Source: Asaia bogorensis
GTDB taxonomy: Bacteria; Pseudomonadota; Alphaproteobacteria; Acetobacterales; Acetobacteraceae
DNA: 59,825 bases
Reading direction: 5' to 3'
NCBI GenBank assembly: GCA_943333505.2
Contig: CALQTN020000020.1
Span: 1 to 59,825, forward strand
The notes below the pieces were generated by a model. The model was given only the letters and a program-made list of their open reading frames with translations, had not been told where the DNA came from and did not search any database. The translations under genes were made by a program, and so were the position numbers. Below are positions 25,847-33,579 of the stretch, in pieces; the first letter of the stretch is position 1; every line of letters begins with the position of its first letter.

Positions 25847-26598
25847 TGCCAGATAATATCTTACTTTTGCTCGGCGCCGGCTTACTGGCGGGCGGGATGA
25901 ACGCGGTTGCCGGCGGCGGCACCTTTGTCACCCTTCCCGCTTTGGTGTTTGCCGGCGTGCCCGCGGTCGCGGCCAATGCGTCATCGACCATCGCGCTATT
26001 CCCCGGCACCGTCGCCAGCACCTATGCCTATCGCCGTGACATCGCCGAAATTCCTGGTCTGTCCTTGAAACTGATGCTGGCGATCAGCATGGCGGGCGGA
26101 TTGATCGGCGGGCTGCTGCTGTTATTCACCCCGTCGGCGGCCTTTGACGGCATTGTGCCGTGGATGATGCTGCTCGGTACCATCGTCTTCGCGTTCGGCA
26201 AACAACTCGGCGAGGCCTTGCGCAAGCGCATCCGCATCGGCGGCGCCACGGTTGCCGGGATGCAGCTTTTGCTGGCGATCTATGGCGGCTATTTCGGCGC
26301 TGGCGTGGGCATCATGATGCTGGCGACGTGGTCACTGTTCGGGCTCACCGATATCAAGGCACTCAGTGGCATCCGCACGTTCATGGTCAGCGCCTGCAAC
26401 GGGGTGGCGGTGCTGTGTTTCGCTTTTTCGTCGCTGGTGTGGTGGCCGCAGACCCTGGTGGTGATGGTCGCAGCGATTGCCGGGGGATGGCTGGGGGCCC
26501 ATCTGGCGCGATTCGTCCCGACCGCGCCATTGCGGACCGGCATCGCAATGTTCAACGCGCTGATGACCGCGTTGGTATTCTGGAAAACGTTCTTTTAG
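25846..26598 (+). CDS. TauE/SafE (TSUP) family membrane carrier
   Basis: A 250-residue inner-membrane protein with about eight hydrophobic segments in two similar halves. The family motifs are present: AGGMNAVAGGGTFVTLPAL near the N-terminus and IYGGYFGAGVGIMMLATW in the second half. TSUP carriers move sulfonates and organic anions across the inner membrane, often as exporters. It closes the operon; its ATG overlaps the preceding TAA. It may export or import the aromatic acid handled by the operon. Confidence 0.9.
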   Translation: MPDNILLLLGAGLLAGGMNAVAGGGTFVTLPALVFAGVPAVAANASSTIALFPGTVASTYAYRRDIAEIPGLSLKLMLAISMAGGLIGGLLLLFTPSAAFDGIVPWMMLLGTIVFAFGKQLGEALRKRIRIGGATVAGMQLLLAIYGGYFGAGVGIMMLATWSLFGLTDIKALSGIRTFMVSACNGVAVLCFAFSSLVWWPQTLVVMVAAIAGGWLGAHLARFVPTAPLRTGIAMFNALMTALVFWKTFF

Positions 26599-26607
26599 TC
26601 TTTGTAT

Positions 26608-26706
26608 CCGTTGGCCAGGGCCCCAAACCAGACCCAGGCCAACGGTAACAAGGTAGGAAGTTTTTTTGCTTCTTTTTGTTCACAAAAAGAAGACGCTTAC
26701 CTTACT
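26608..26706. repeat. Palindromic repeat after the catabolic operon
   Basis: Two hairpins follow the last operon gene by 10 bases. The first pairs CCGTTGGCC (26608-26616) with GGCCAACGG (26637-26645). The second is the T-rich unit CTTCTTTTTGT (26669-26679) with ACAAAAAGAAG (26682-26692), preceded by seven T. The first may act as a transcription stop; the second belongs to the dispersed family seen at 13311, 28684, 38574 and 56121. Confidence 0.7.
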
Positions 26707-26709
26707 TCC

Positions 26710-26816
26710 TAGAGCGTGATCCGTTGAAGTTGAATCAGCAGACACGCTCTAGAGTCTTGTTTTCGCGATCATCTTTATCCGACCAATCGAAGCCGATTGA
26801 ACGGATGATGATCTAG
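26710..26816 (+). repeat. 107-bp interspersed repeat, copy A (inverted relative to 31981)
   Basis: Starts TAGAGCGTGATCCGTTGAAG and ends ACGGATGATGATCTAG. The reverse complement matches 31981-32087 with only about eight differences. Internally it contains AGAGCGTG and CACGCTCT as an inverted repeat around a ~25-bp spacer. Its last bases form the stop codon of the minus-strand SDR gene (26813). AGAGCGTGATC-type palindromic repeats are common in alphaproteobacterial intergenic DNA. Confidence 0.85.
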
Positions 26817-27730
26817 ATCGCATCGTAAGGATAAACGTCCCGCGTCCGCTCCAGCGGCGTGAAGGAGTTCTTCCAGGCCGGCAGCAAAGACTCGGCCATT
26901 TTCTGCGCCGTCCAGCCATCACCACGATGCATGGTGCGGATCGGGCGGGGCTGCGAGTAGAGGTAGATTTCGTTGCCACGTGCGCCGAAAATCTGCCCGG
27001 TGACGTCTTTCGCCGCGTCCGACGCCAGGAACGCCGCAAGCTGGGCAACCTGATCGGGGCGGGTCTTGGCAGCGCGTTCCTGCAACTGGGCTTCCGACTG
27101 GCCTGGCACGGTTTCGATCATGCGGCTGAAGGCATGCGGCCCGATGCAGTTTGACCGCACATGGTAACGCGCCGCGTCACCAGCGATGCCACGCGACATG
27201 CCGGCGATGCCGAGCTTGGCGGCAGCGTAGTTAACCTGGCCGACCGAGCCGATGAGGCCCGAGGTCGAGGTCATGTGGATGAAGCTGCCGCTTTCCTGGG
27301 CGCGGAAATAGGGGATGGTCGCACGCGACACGTAGAAGGCGCCGTAGAGATGGACCTTGACGACCGCATCAAATTCTTCCGGCGTCATACGGTGGAAAAT
27401 GGTGTCGCGCAGGATGCCGGCGTTGTTGACCACAATATCGATGCGGCCAAAGCGGTCGATCGCGGTCTTGACCATGCGCTGGGCGGCATCCCAATCGGCA
27501 ACGCTGTCCGAATTGGCAACCGCACTGCCCTGGCCGTACAGCGCTTCGATTTCATTGACGACCTGCTGCGCAGGCGTGGCATCCCCGCCCGAGCCATCAA
27601 CGGCCGCGCCGACGTCGTTTACCACGATTTTGGCGCCATTTTCGGCCATCACCAGCGCCATCGCGCGGCCGATGCCGCGGCCCGAGCCTGTGATAAGGGC
27701 AACTTTGCCTTCCAACATTTTTTTCGACAT
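26813..27730 (-). CDS. SDR-family oxidoreductase, 3-hydroxyacyl-CoA dehydrogenase-like
   Basis: A 305-residue SDR resembling the dehydrogenase part of peroxisomal multifunctional enzyme type 2. It has TGSGRGIGRAMALVMAENGA, the VVNDVGAAVDGSGGD insertion typical of that group, NNAGILRD, catalytic Ser in MTSTSGL and YAAAKLG. It probably acts on a hydroxyacyl-CoA or related alcohol. ATG 27730 follows GGAGGAG; the longer frame upstream has no such support. The C-terminal tail extends about 50 residues past the usual SDR fold and its stop codon falls inside the repeat copy A. Confidence 0.9.
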   Translation of the reverse strand: MSKKMLEGKVALITGSGRGIGRAMALVMAENGAKIVVNDVGAAVDGSGGDATPAQQVVNEIEALYGQGSAVANSDSVADWDAAQRMVKTAIDRFGRIDIVVNNAGILRDTIFHRMTPEEFDAVVKVHLYGAFYVSRATIPYFRAQESGSFIHMTSTSGLIGSVGQVNYAAAKLGIAGMSRGIAGDAARYHVRSNCIGPHAFSRMIETVPGQSEAQLQERAAKTRPDQVAQLAAFLASDAAKDVTGQIFGARGNEIYLYSQPRPIRTMHRGDGWTAQKMAESLLPAWKNSFTPLERTRDVYPYDAI

Positions 27731-27855
27731 GAAAACTCCTCCGGTTGATATTCCGCCCAGCATGCGACGACGCGGCAGGGCTGTCACCCCCAGCTTGCGC
27801 TTGTCGGATTTGCATTGTGATGGAATGATTTGGAGAAATGGTGGGATGACAAAGC

Positions 27856-28677
27856 ATGCTGGCACTTGTGGAACCGGTACCGGATTTGGCCAACCAGGCT
27901 GAGGTGATCCGCACCGAATGCGGTGACGGCCACATGGTATGGCGCAGTTTCGGTAGCGGGCCGGTCCTGGTCCTGCTGCATGGTGGCACCGGGTCCTGGC
28001 GGCACTGGGCGCGCAACATCGCGGAATTGTCGAAATCCCATCGCCTGCTGGTTGCCGACCACCCCGGACTTGGTGACAGCGACGTGCCACATGACCCGAT
28101 CAGCCCGGAATCGATCGGCCGGATCGAGGCCGATGGCATCACCCGCATTATCGGCAACGCCCCCTATGACATTTGTGGGTTTTCGTTCGGCGCGATGATT
28201 TCCGGCCATGTTGCCGACATTCATGGCACGCGGGTTCGTACCCTCACCATCGTCGGCCCGGCCGCTTTGGGCATTGCGCGCCACTCGATCCAGCTCGAAA
28301 AAATCCGCAGCAAGGAAGGCGCTGAACGACGCGCCGCCAATCGCGAAAACCTGGCGCGATTTATGTTCCATAACCCGGCCAATATCGACGAAACCGCGAT
28401 CGACATCCAGGACCTCAACACCCGCCAGGCGCGACTAAAAAGCAAAGGTTTTGCCCACACAGCGTCATTGCGCGATGCCGCCGGGCGCGCGACAGCAAAG
28501 GTTACCGCGCTGTGGGGGGCGGGTGACGTGACCGCCTATCCGGATATCGACGCGCGGATTGCCGCGTTGCGGACCGCGCGGGCGGATGCCGGGCTGGTGG
28601 TTATTCCGGATGCCGGGCATTGGGTGGCTTATGAGGCGGCGGAGGCGTTTAACGTGGCGTTGAAGGACGTCTTTTAG
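27856..28677 (+). CDS. Alpha/beta hydrolase
   Basis: A 273-residue hydrolase with oxyanion motif LLHGGTGSWRHW, nucleophile elbow GFSFGAM (Ser) and C-terminal DAGHW (His). Esterase, thioesterase or C-C hydrolase activity are all possible. It is divergent from the SDR gene with a 125-base gap. With the neighbouring SDR and enoyl-CoA hydratase it may belong to the same aromatic or acyl-CoA breakdown theme, but it is not in an operon with them. No frame conflict; ATG 27856 has weak ribosome-binding sequence. Confidence 0.85.
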   Translation: MLALVEPVPDLANQAEVIRTECGDGHMVWRSFGSGPVLVLLHGGTGSWRHWARNIAELSKSHRLLVADHPGLGDSDVPHDPISPESIGRIEADGITRIIGNAPYDICGFSFGAMISGHVADIHGTRVRTLTIVGPAALGIARHSIQLEKIRSKEGAERRAANRENLARFMFHNPANIDETAIDIQDLNTRQARLKSKGFAHTASLRDAAGRATAKVTALWGAGDVTAYPDIDARIAALRTARADAGLVVIPDAGHWVAYEAAEAFNVALKDVF

Positions 28678-28683
28678 TAAAAA

Positions 28684-28712
28684 TCTTCTTTGTTTGAAAA
28701 CAAAGAAGACCT
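28684..28712. terminator. Bidirectional hairpin between convergent genes
   Basis: TCTTCTTTGTTT pairs with AAACAAAGAAGA around a very short loop, in the 38 bases between the convergent alpha/beta hydrolase and enoyl-CoA hydratase genes. It resembles the T-rich repeat units elsewhere in the window but with a different core. Position suggests transcription termination in both directions; there is no long U-run. Confidence 0.6.
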
Positions 28713-28715
28713 GCC

Positions 28716-29552
28716 TTACTCTTCCTTCGTCCGATAATCTGAAAACTTCTCGTCCCGCTGGGTCAGCAAATCCCGCACACTTGCCCCATCGCGGCGGAAC
28801 TGCGCGCGGTAGGCCAGGCTCGCCTGGGTGGTAAACGCCAGCGCCTGCAATTCGGTCCCGGCGCGGATCGCGGCGCGCAACCCTTGCGCTTCCATCGCGC
28901 GATGCACACTGCGCTTGTTGATCTGGCTTAGCTCGGTGGGGATCAGCGCCACACGGCGGGCGATTTCCATGACATTGGCTTCCAGCGTCTCGGCCGGGAA
29001 GGCACGATTGGCAAAGCCTTTCTCGGCGGCCTCGCGCCCGTTGATGGCGTCGCCGGTCAGCATCATTTCCATGGCGTTGCGCATGCCCATCAGCCAAGGA
29101 TGGAACTGGTTGTCGGGCGGCGACATCAGGCGCACCGGCGGGTAGCCGATCTGGGCATCTTCGGCGACGTAAACCAGATCGCAGCAGGTGGCGAGTTCAC
29201 TGCCGCCAGCCAGGCAGTAGCCGTGGACCTGGGCGATCACCGGCTTGGCGAGGTCCCAGATCCGCATCCAGCCATCAACGACATGGCGCGCCCATTGGCC
29301 GGCACCGGCAGCAGTGTAATAGGGCTGATCGACGGCGTTGTTGGCCGACAGATCGTAGCCGGAACTAAAGCTTGGCCCGGCGCCGCGCAGGATGCTGACG
29401 CGGATATCCGGGTCGCGATCCGCCTCAATCAGCGCGTCAAGAATGGCGCCGCGCAGTTCATTGTTGAGCGCGTTGCGCTTATGGCCGCGGTTCATCGTCA
29501 GGCGACGAATGCCGGGTTCGGGGGTATCGATGAGCAGCACTTGTTCGGTCAT
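28716..29552 (-). CDS. Enoyl-CoA hydratase/isomerase family protein
   Basis: A 278-residue crotonase-fold protein. It shows the N-terminal LTMNRGHKRNALNNELR, oxyanion-hole segments GPSFSSGYDLSA and VHGYCLAGGSELATCCDLV, and the region after that ending PPDNQFHPWLMG. The usual catalytic glutamates of hydratases are not both obvious, so isomerase, hydrolase or lyase activity is possible. ATG 29552 is chosen over 29567 because GAGGAA lies about 8 bases before it. A monocistronic gene convergent with the alpha/beta hydrolase. Confidence 0.88.
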   Translation of the reverse strand: MTEQVLLIDTPEPGIRRLTMNRGHKRNALNNELRGAILDALIEADRDPDIRVSILRGAGPSFSSGYDLSANNAVDQPYYTAAGAGQWARHVVDGWMRIWDLAKPVIAQVHGYCLAGGSELATCCDLVYVAEDAQIGYPPVRLMSPPDNQFHPWLMGMRNAMEMMLTGDAINGREAAEKGFANRAFPAETLEANVMEIARRVALIPTELSQINKRSVHRAMEAQGLRAAIRAGTELQALAFTTQASLAYRAQFRRDGASVRDLLTQRDEKFSDYRTKEE

Positions 29553-29620
29553 TGCGGCGTTCCTCATGATTTTGCGCGCATGCTACCGGGCGCCGCTGCG
29601 TCAGGAAAGACCGCGACCGG

Positions 29621-30604
29621 TCAGCGGTGCCAGCCGAACACCAGGCCCTTGATCATCCGCATACCAACCTGCAAGGCGCGGCTGTTGTTCACGTTGCCGC
29701 CCTTGCTCACGCCGACGCGCGGATGGAAGGTTACTGGGCATTCCACCACCTCCTCGCCGGCGGCGATCACGGTGTCGAGAAAATAAGCGTTAAACTCGAG
29801 ATTGACCATGTCCGGGCGCAGGATGGGCAACACCCGGTCGAGGCTTTCGCGACGGCATAGCTTGTAGGTGGTTCCAACATCGGTAATCGTGCTGCGGCCA
29901 AGATGCTTGGCTTCCAGCAATTTCCCGACAAACAGATTGCCATAGTACATGAAGGTGCTGAGCTGGGTGTCGCGCGCGCGCAGGCTTTCAACCGTGCGGG
30001 TGCCGTTCACGATATCCGCGTGCGAGATATAGGCGATTAATTTATCGATATCATAGGCACGGAACGTGCAATCGCCCTCGCATAAGACGATAAAATCGCT
30101 TTCGGCAAGGCGCACAGCCTCGCTGAGGCAACGATGCACGCAGAAACCATAGCCCTGGCGTGGCTCATCAAAGCCCAACGCGCCCGCCGCGATCGCGCGG
30201 GCGAGGGTTGCATCGGTGGAATTATTGCTCACCACAATCACCGTCCCGACCCGCGGATGGGCAAGAAAATCGGCAACCGCGGTCGCGATGCTGGCTTCAT
30301 CGTTATAAGCGGTGAGCGCGACGGTGACTTTCCCCGGCGGCATCGGGTCATACCGGACGGTGCGGTCCTGGCGCTTGCCGGGGAACAGCACAAACAGATC
30401 CGTCATTGCCAGGATCAGCCCGGCCATCAGGGGTACGCCGCTATACCAGACGATTTTCTCGTTGATCGGCAACAGGATCGCGTTGAGGCCGGGAATAATC
30501 CGCGGCACCGACATCACTGTTCCGAAAACATAAATCGACAGCCCCAGCATCATCAGGATCAGGCCGTACATCAACAGCGGCAAGCGACGGAGCGTTGAAA
30601 TCAT
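29621..30604 (-). CDS. Family 2 glycosyltransferase, membrane-anchored
   Basis: A 327-residue protein with two N-terminal transmembrane segments (about 8-28 and 55-75) followed by a cytoplasmic GT-A domain: VTVALTAYNDEASIATAV, VVSNNSTDATL, the metal-binding-like LCEGDCTF and a C-terminal GTTYKLCRRESLDR. Likely transfers a sugar from a nucleotide donor to a lipid carrier, as polyprenyl-phosphate glycosyltransferases do. It is followed upstream by a gene for a multi-pass membrane protein in the same direction (46-base gap), which may be its partner. Confidence 0.85.
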   Translation of the reverse strand: MISTLRRLPLLMYGLILMMLGLSIYVFGTVMSVPRIIPGLNAILLPINEKIVWYSGVPLMAGLILAMTDLFVLFPGKRQDRTVRYDPMPPGKVTVALTAYNDEASIATAVADFLAHPRVGTVIVVSNNSTDATLARAIAAGALGFDEPRQGYGFCVHRCLSEAVRLAESDFIVLCEGDCTFRAYDIDKLIAYISHADIVNGTRTVESLRARDTQLSTFMYYGNLFVGKLLEAKHLGRSTITDVGTTYKLCRRESLDRVLPILRPDMVNLEFNAYFLDTVIAAGEEVVECPVTFHPRVGVSKGGNVNNSRALQVGMRMIKGLVFGWHR

Positions 30605-30650
30605 CGATCATGTTCCCTGTTCACTGGATCGGTGAACCATGCGCTTGACC

Positions 30651-31916
30651 CTACAGACACGGCGCCGTGCAGGAAACATTGACGCTATCAAAGCCAGTAA
30701 CGAGTTGCAGCGCGGGCGGAAAATTCACCATCGCCATCATCGCCGCGAGGAGGCAGATCGCGGCCGGAAGCTTCCAACCACGAACGCCGACAACCGCGCC
30801 GGCGGCCAGCAGAAACAGCGGGACATAGCTGTGGCCGGCATAGATATAGATGCTGTTACGGAATTGAAAACTCGTATGCATCAGCACGTTAAAGCTGAAC
30901 GACGCCAGCAGCAGCAGCCCGATCATCCGCCAGCCCGGCCGGCGCAGCCACATCCAGATGCCTGCCCCTAGCAAGCCCAGCCAGACCACGACCGTCGCCC
31001 AACCCAGTCTGGTGTAGATCAGCTCCCGAAAGTCCCACATGGATATGCCACCGGGAATATCGATAAAACTATAAGCAGGAGAAACCGCTGCCATGATGGT
31101 GAAAATCCCGGTGATTCCAGAAGCCCCGGTTTTGGGTCCGGCAAAGAAGCTTGCCCAATAGATTTCCTTCAGGGTTTGCACAGGATGCGTCAGCACACCC
31201 AGCCAAACATCGTACCAGATCGGTACGGCCAATATTCCCGCCACCAGAACAATGGTCGCCGACCACACCACCGTCCGCACCAAACCACGCCGTACGCCGA
31301 ACTGGGCGATCTCCTGCGCCATATGCGCCAGACCAAGCTGGGATATATTCGACAGCGTGATGCCAACATTGGCGACCCCGGCACCAATGGTCGAGCCGGG
31401 CCGCAAGGTCGCGCCGCCCTGGCGCAGGAAAATCAGCAGCCAGCCGAGCAGCAACGCGTCCATTGCCGGACCGTAGGACTCGACCACGATCGCCAGAATG
31501 ATCTGCACCCCGGAGACTGCAAATAGCACCGCCATGGCCGCCGATATTGCCCGGGTTCCGCCGAGCGCCCGCACGCACAGATAGATGAGCCCCGGCCGCA
31601 GCGCTCCCAAAACCCCGGTTAAAATCGCCGCCGCCCCCTTCGCCCCCAATCCGGCTTCGCGCAAAACAAAGCCGAACGGATAGAGCAGCATGATCAGCGC
31701 GTGGCGGAATTCTCCGCGATAATTGAAATCGCCGGCATAGGCGGCAACGAATTTTTCCGGATCGAAGTCAAAAGCCAGGTTCCAATAGTCGAGGAACAGC
31801 CCTTGCGACAGCCGCCATGCCAGCGGCAGGTAGATCAGCCCTGCGATACCGACGATTGCGCCGAAAATGCGGGCATCGACCCGGTCGAACGACACTGGCG
31901 CGGCCTTATGATCCAT
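30651..31916 (-). CDS. Multi-pass membrane protein, probably glycan-related
   Basis: A 421-residue protein with about ten hydrophobic segments and few charged residues outside loops. The N-terminus FGAIVGIAGLIYLPLAWRLS and a first loop with D and E residues (FLDYWNLAFDFDPEKF) recall GT-C-type integral membrane glycosyltransferases, but no clear catalytic motif is visible. It lies just upstream of, and in the same direction as, the GT2 gene at 29621. I do not recognise the family. Confidence 0.7.
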   Translation of the reverse strand: MDHKAAPVSFDRVDARIFGAIVGIAGLIYLPLAWRLSQGLFLDYWNLAFDFDPEKFVAAYAGDFNYRGEFRHALIMLLYPFGFVLREAGLGAKGAAAILTGVLGALRPGLIYLCVRALGGTRAISAAMAVLFAVSGVQIILAIVVESYGPAMDALLLGWLLIFLRQGGATLRPGSTIGAGVANVGITLSNISQLGLAHMAQEIAQFGVRRGLVRTVVWSATIVLVAGILAVPIWYDVWLGVLTHPVQTLKEIYWASFFAGPKTGASGITGIFTIMAAVSPAYSFIDIPGGISMWDFRELIYTRLGWATVVVWLGLLGAGIWMWLRRPGWRMIGLLLLASFSFNVLMHTSFQFRNSIYIYAGHSYVPLFLLAAGAVVGVRGWKLPAAICLLAAMMAMVNFPPALQLVTGFDSVNVSCTAPCL

Positions 31917-31980
31917 GGTGCCCTCCGAACGCTGTTTCCGGCGGCAGACTGCTTCCGCATCGGTTAATAAGGCTAAATCC

Positions 31981-32087
31981 TAGATCATCATTCGTTCAAT
32001 CGGCTTCGATTGGACGGATAAAGATGATCGTGAAAACAAGAGTCTAGAGCGTGTCTACTGCTTCAACTTCAATAGATCACGTTCTAG
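31981..32087 (-). repeat. 107-bp interspersed repeat, copy B (inverted relative to 26710)
   Basis: Begins TAGATCATCATTCGTTCAAT and ends ATAGATCACGTTCTAG. It is the reverse complement of copy A at 26710-26816, with scattered substitutions and no clear indels. It lies between the membrane-protein gene and gltX. The two copies enclose 5.16 kb with five genes. Confidence 0.85.
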
Positions 32088-32099
32088 TGGTGCTTTCCG

Positions 32100-33473
32100 T
32101 CAGATTTGTCCACTAGCAATTGCTGCAAGTCGCCCCAAAACCTCGTCCCGCCCCAGCGCTGCAATTGTCGCATCAATCGGCGGACTGGCAAGCCGCCCGG
32201 TCAGCGCCGCACGCAAGGGTTGCGCAATATCGCCAAGTTTCCGGCCATGCGCCTCGGCGAAGGCGCGCAAGACCGCGTCGATGCCGGCAATGCTAAAGTC
32301 GCACGCCGCCAGATCGGGCGCCAAGGCGGCCATCAATGCACGGGCGTCATCGGTCAGGGCCGCCAATGCCTTGGCGTCCGGCGCCAGACGAACAGTTAAA
32401 AATCGTGCGGATTCCGTGAGTTCTACCAATGTCTTCGCACGCTCCTTCAGCATCGGCATCAGCATCGCCAGGCCAGGGGCGGCAACACCCAGGCGGCGCT
32501 CCACATCGGCCGCCAGCCACGCTTCATCGGTGCGCCGCATCCACACCGCGTTCACCTGGCCGAGCTTCACATAATCCATCCTGCTCGGGCCGCGTCCGAC
32601 GCCATCGAGGTCAAACACCGCAATCGCCTCGTCACGCGACAGGATTTCGTCGTCGCCATGCGCCCAGCCGAGGCGTAACAGATAGTTGCAGACGCCGTCC
32701 GGCACATAGCCCAGGTCGCGGAATTCGGTCACCGACTGGGCGCCGTGGCGTTTGGACAGCTTGGCGCCATCAGGGCCGTGGATCAGCGGAATATGGGCAA
32801 ATTTCGGCAACGCCCAGCCATTGGCCTGATAGATCTGGATCTGGCGGAACGTGTTGGTGAGGTGGTCATCGCCGCGGATGACATGGGTGATCGCCATGTC
32901 ATGATCATCGACCACCACCGCATGCAGATAGGTCGGCGTGCCATCGGCGCGCAGGATAATCAGGTCATCGAGTTCGGCATTGGCGACCCGCACATCGCCC
33001 TGCACCAGGTCATGCACGATGGTTTCGCCGTCACGCGGGGCCTTCAGGCGGATTACCGGGGCGATATCGGCCGGCGCCTCGCGCGGGTCGCGGTCCCGCC
33101 ATGGGCTGAAGACCTTGAACGAACGGCCTTCGGCGGTGGCGGCCTCACGCATTGCGGCGAGCTCGGTAGGGGACAGATAGCAGTGATAGGCGGTGCCGGC
33201 GGCCAGCATGGCATGTGCGACCTCGGCATGGCGGCCAGCGCGGGCGGACTGGAATACGGTCTGTTCGGCGCGGTCGAGGCCGAGCCAGTCCAGACCGTCG
33301 AGGATCGCCTGGGTGGCAGCGTCGGTGCTGCGGGCGCGATCAGTGTCTTCGATCCGCAGCAGGAAACTGCCGCCATGATGGCGGGCGAACAGGTAATTGA
33401 ACAGCGCCGTGCGGGCGCCGCCAATATGCAGCAGGCCGGTGGGCGAAGGCGCAAAGCGGGTGCGAACGGTCAT
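32100..33473 (-). CDS. gltX: Glutamate-tRNA ligase
   Basis: A 457-residue class I aminoacyl-tRNA synthetase that charges tRNA-Glu and, in organisms with GatCAB, also tRNA-Gln. HIGH-type motif is SPTGLLHIGGARTALFN at the N-terminus; the KMSKS motif is KLSKRHGAQSV. The catalytic-domain segments LLRIEDTDRARS and THVIRGDDHLTN are conserved. ATG 33473 begins at the family's usual MTVRTRFAPSPTG; the longer frame is an artefact. Divergent from comEC. Alphaproteobacteria often carry two gltX copies. Confidence 0.96.
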   Translation of the reverse strand: MTVRTRFAPSPTGLLHIGGARTALFNYLFARHHGGSFLLRIEDTDRARSTDAATQAILDGLDWLGLDRAEQTVFQSARAGRHAEVAHAMLAAGTAYHCYLSPTELAAMREAATAEGRSFKVFSPWRDRDPREAPADIAPVIRLKAPRDGETIVHDLVQGDVRVANAELDDLIILRADGTPTYLHAVVVDDHDMAITHVIRGDDHLTNTFRQIQIYQANGWALPKFAHIPLIHGPDGAKLSKRHGAQSVTEFRDLGYVPDGVCNYLLRLGWAHGDDEILSRDEAIAVFDLDGVGRGPSRMDYVKLGQVNAVWMRRTDEAWLAADVERRLGVAAPGLAMLMPMLKERAKTLVELTESARFLTVRLAPDAKALAALTDDARALMAALAPDLAACDFSIAGIDAVLRAFAEAHGRKLGDIAQPLRAALTGRLASPPIDATIAALGRDEVLGRLAAIASGQI

Positions 33474-33579
33474 TTTGGGGTCCGGGTCTGGCCGCGCCAC
33501 CGTGAAATCGGCGGCAAATCGTCGGCGGGTTCTAGCGGTGATGATGGCACGCGTCTCCCTCTCCGCTAGCGTGCGAGCC

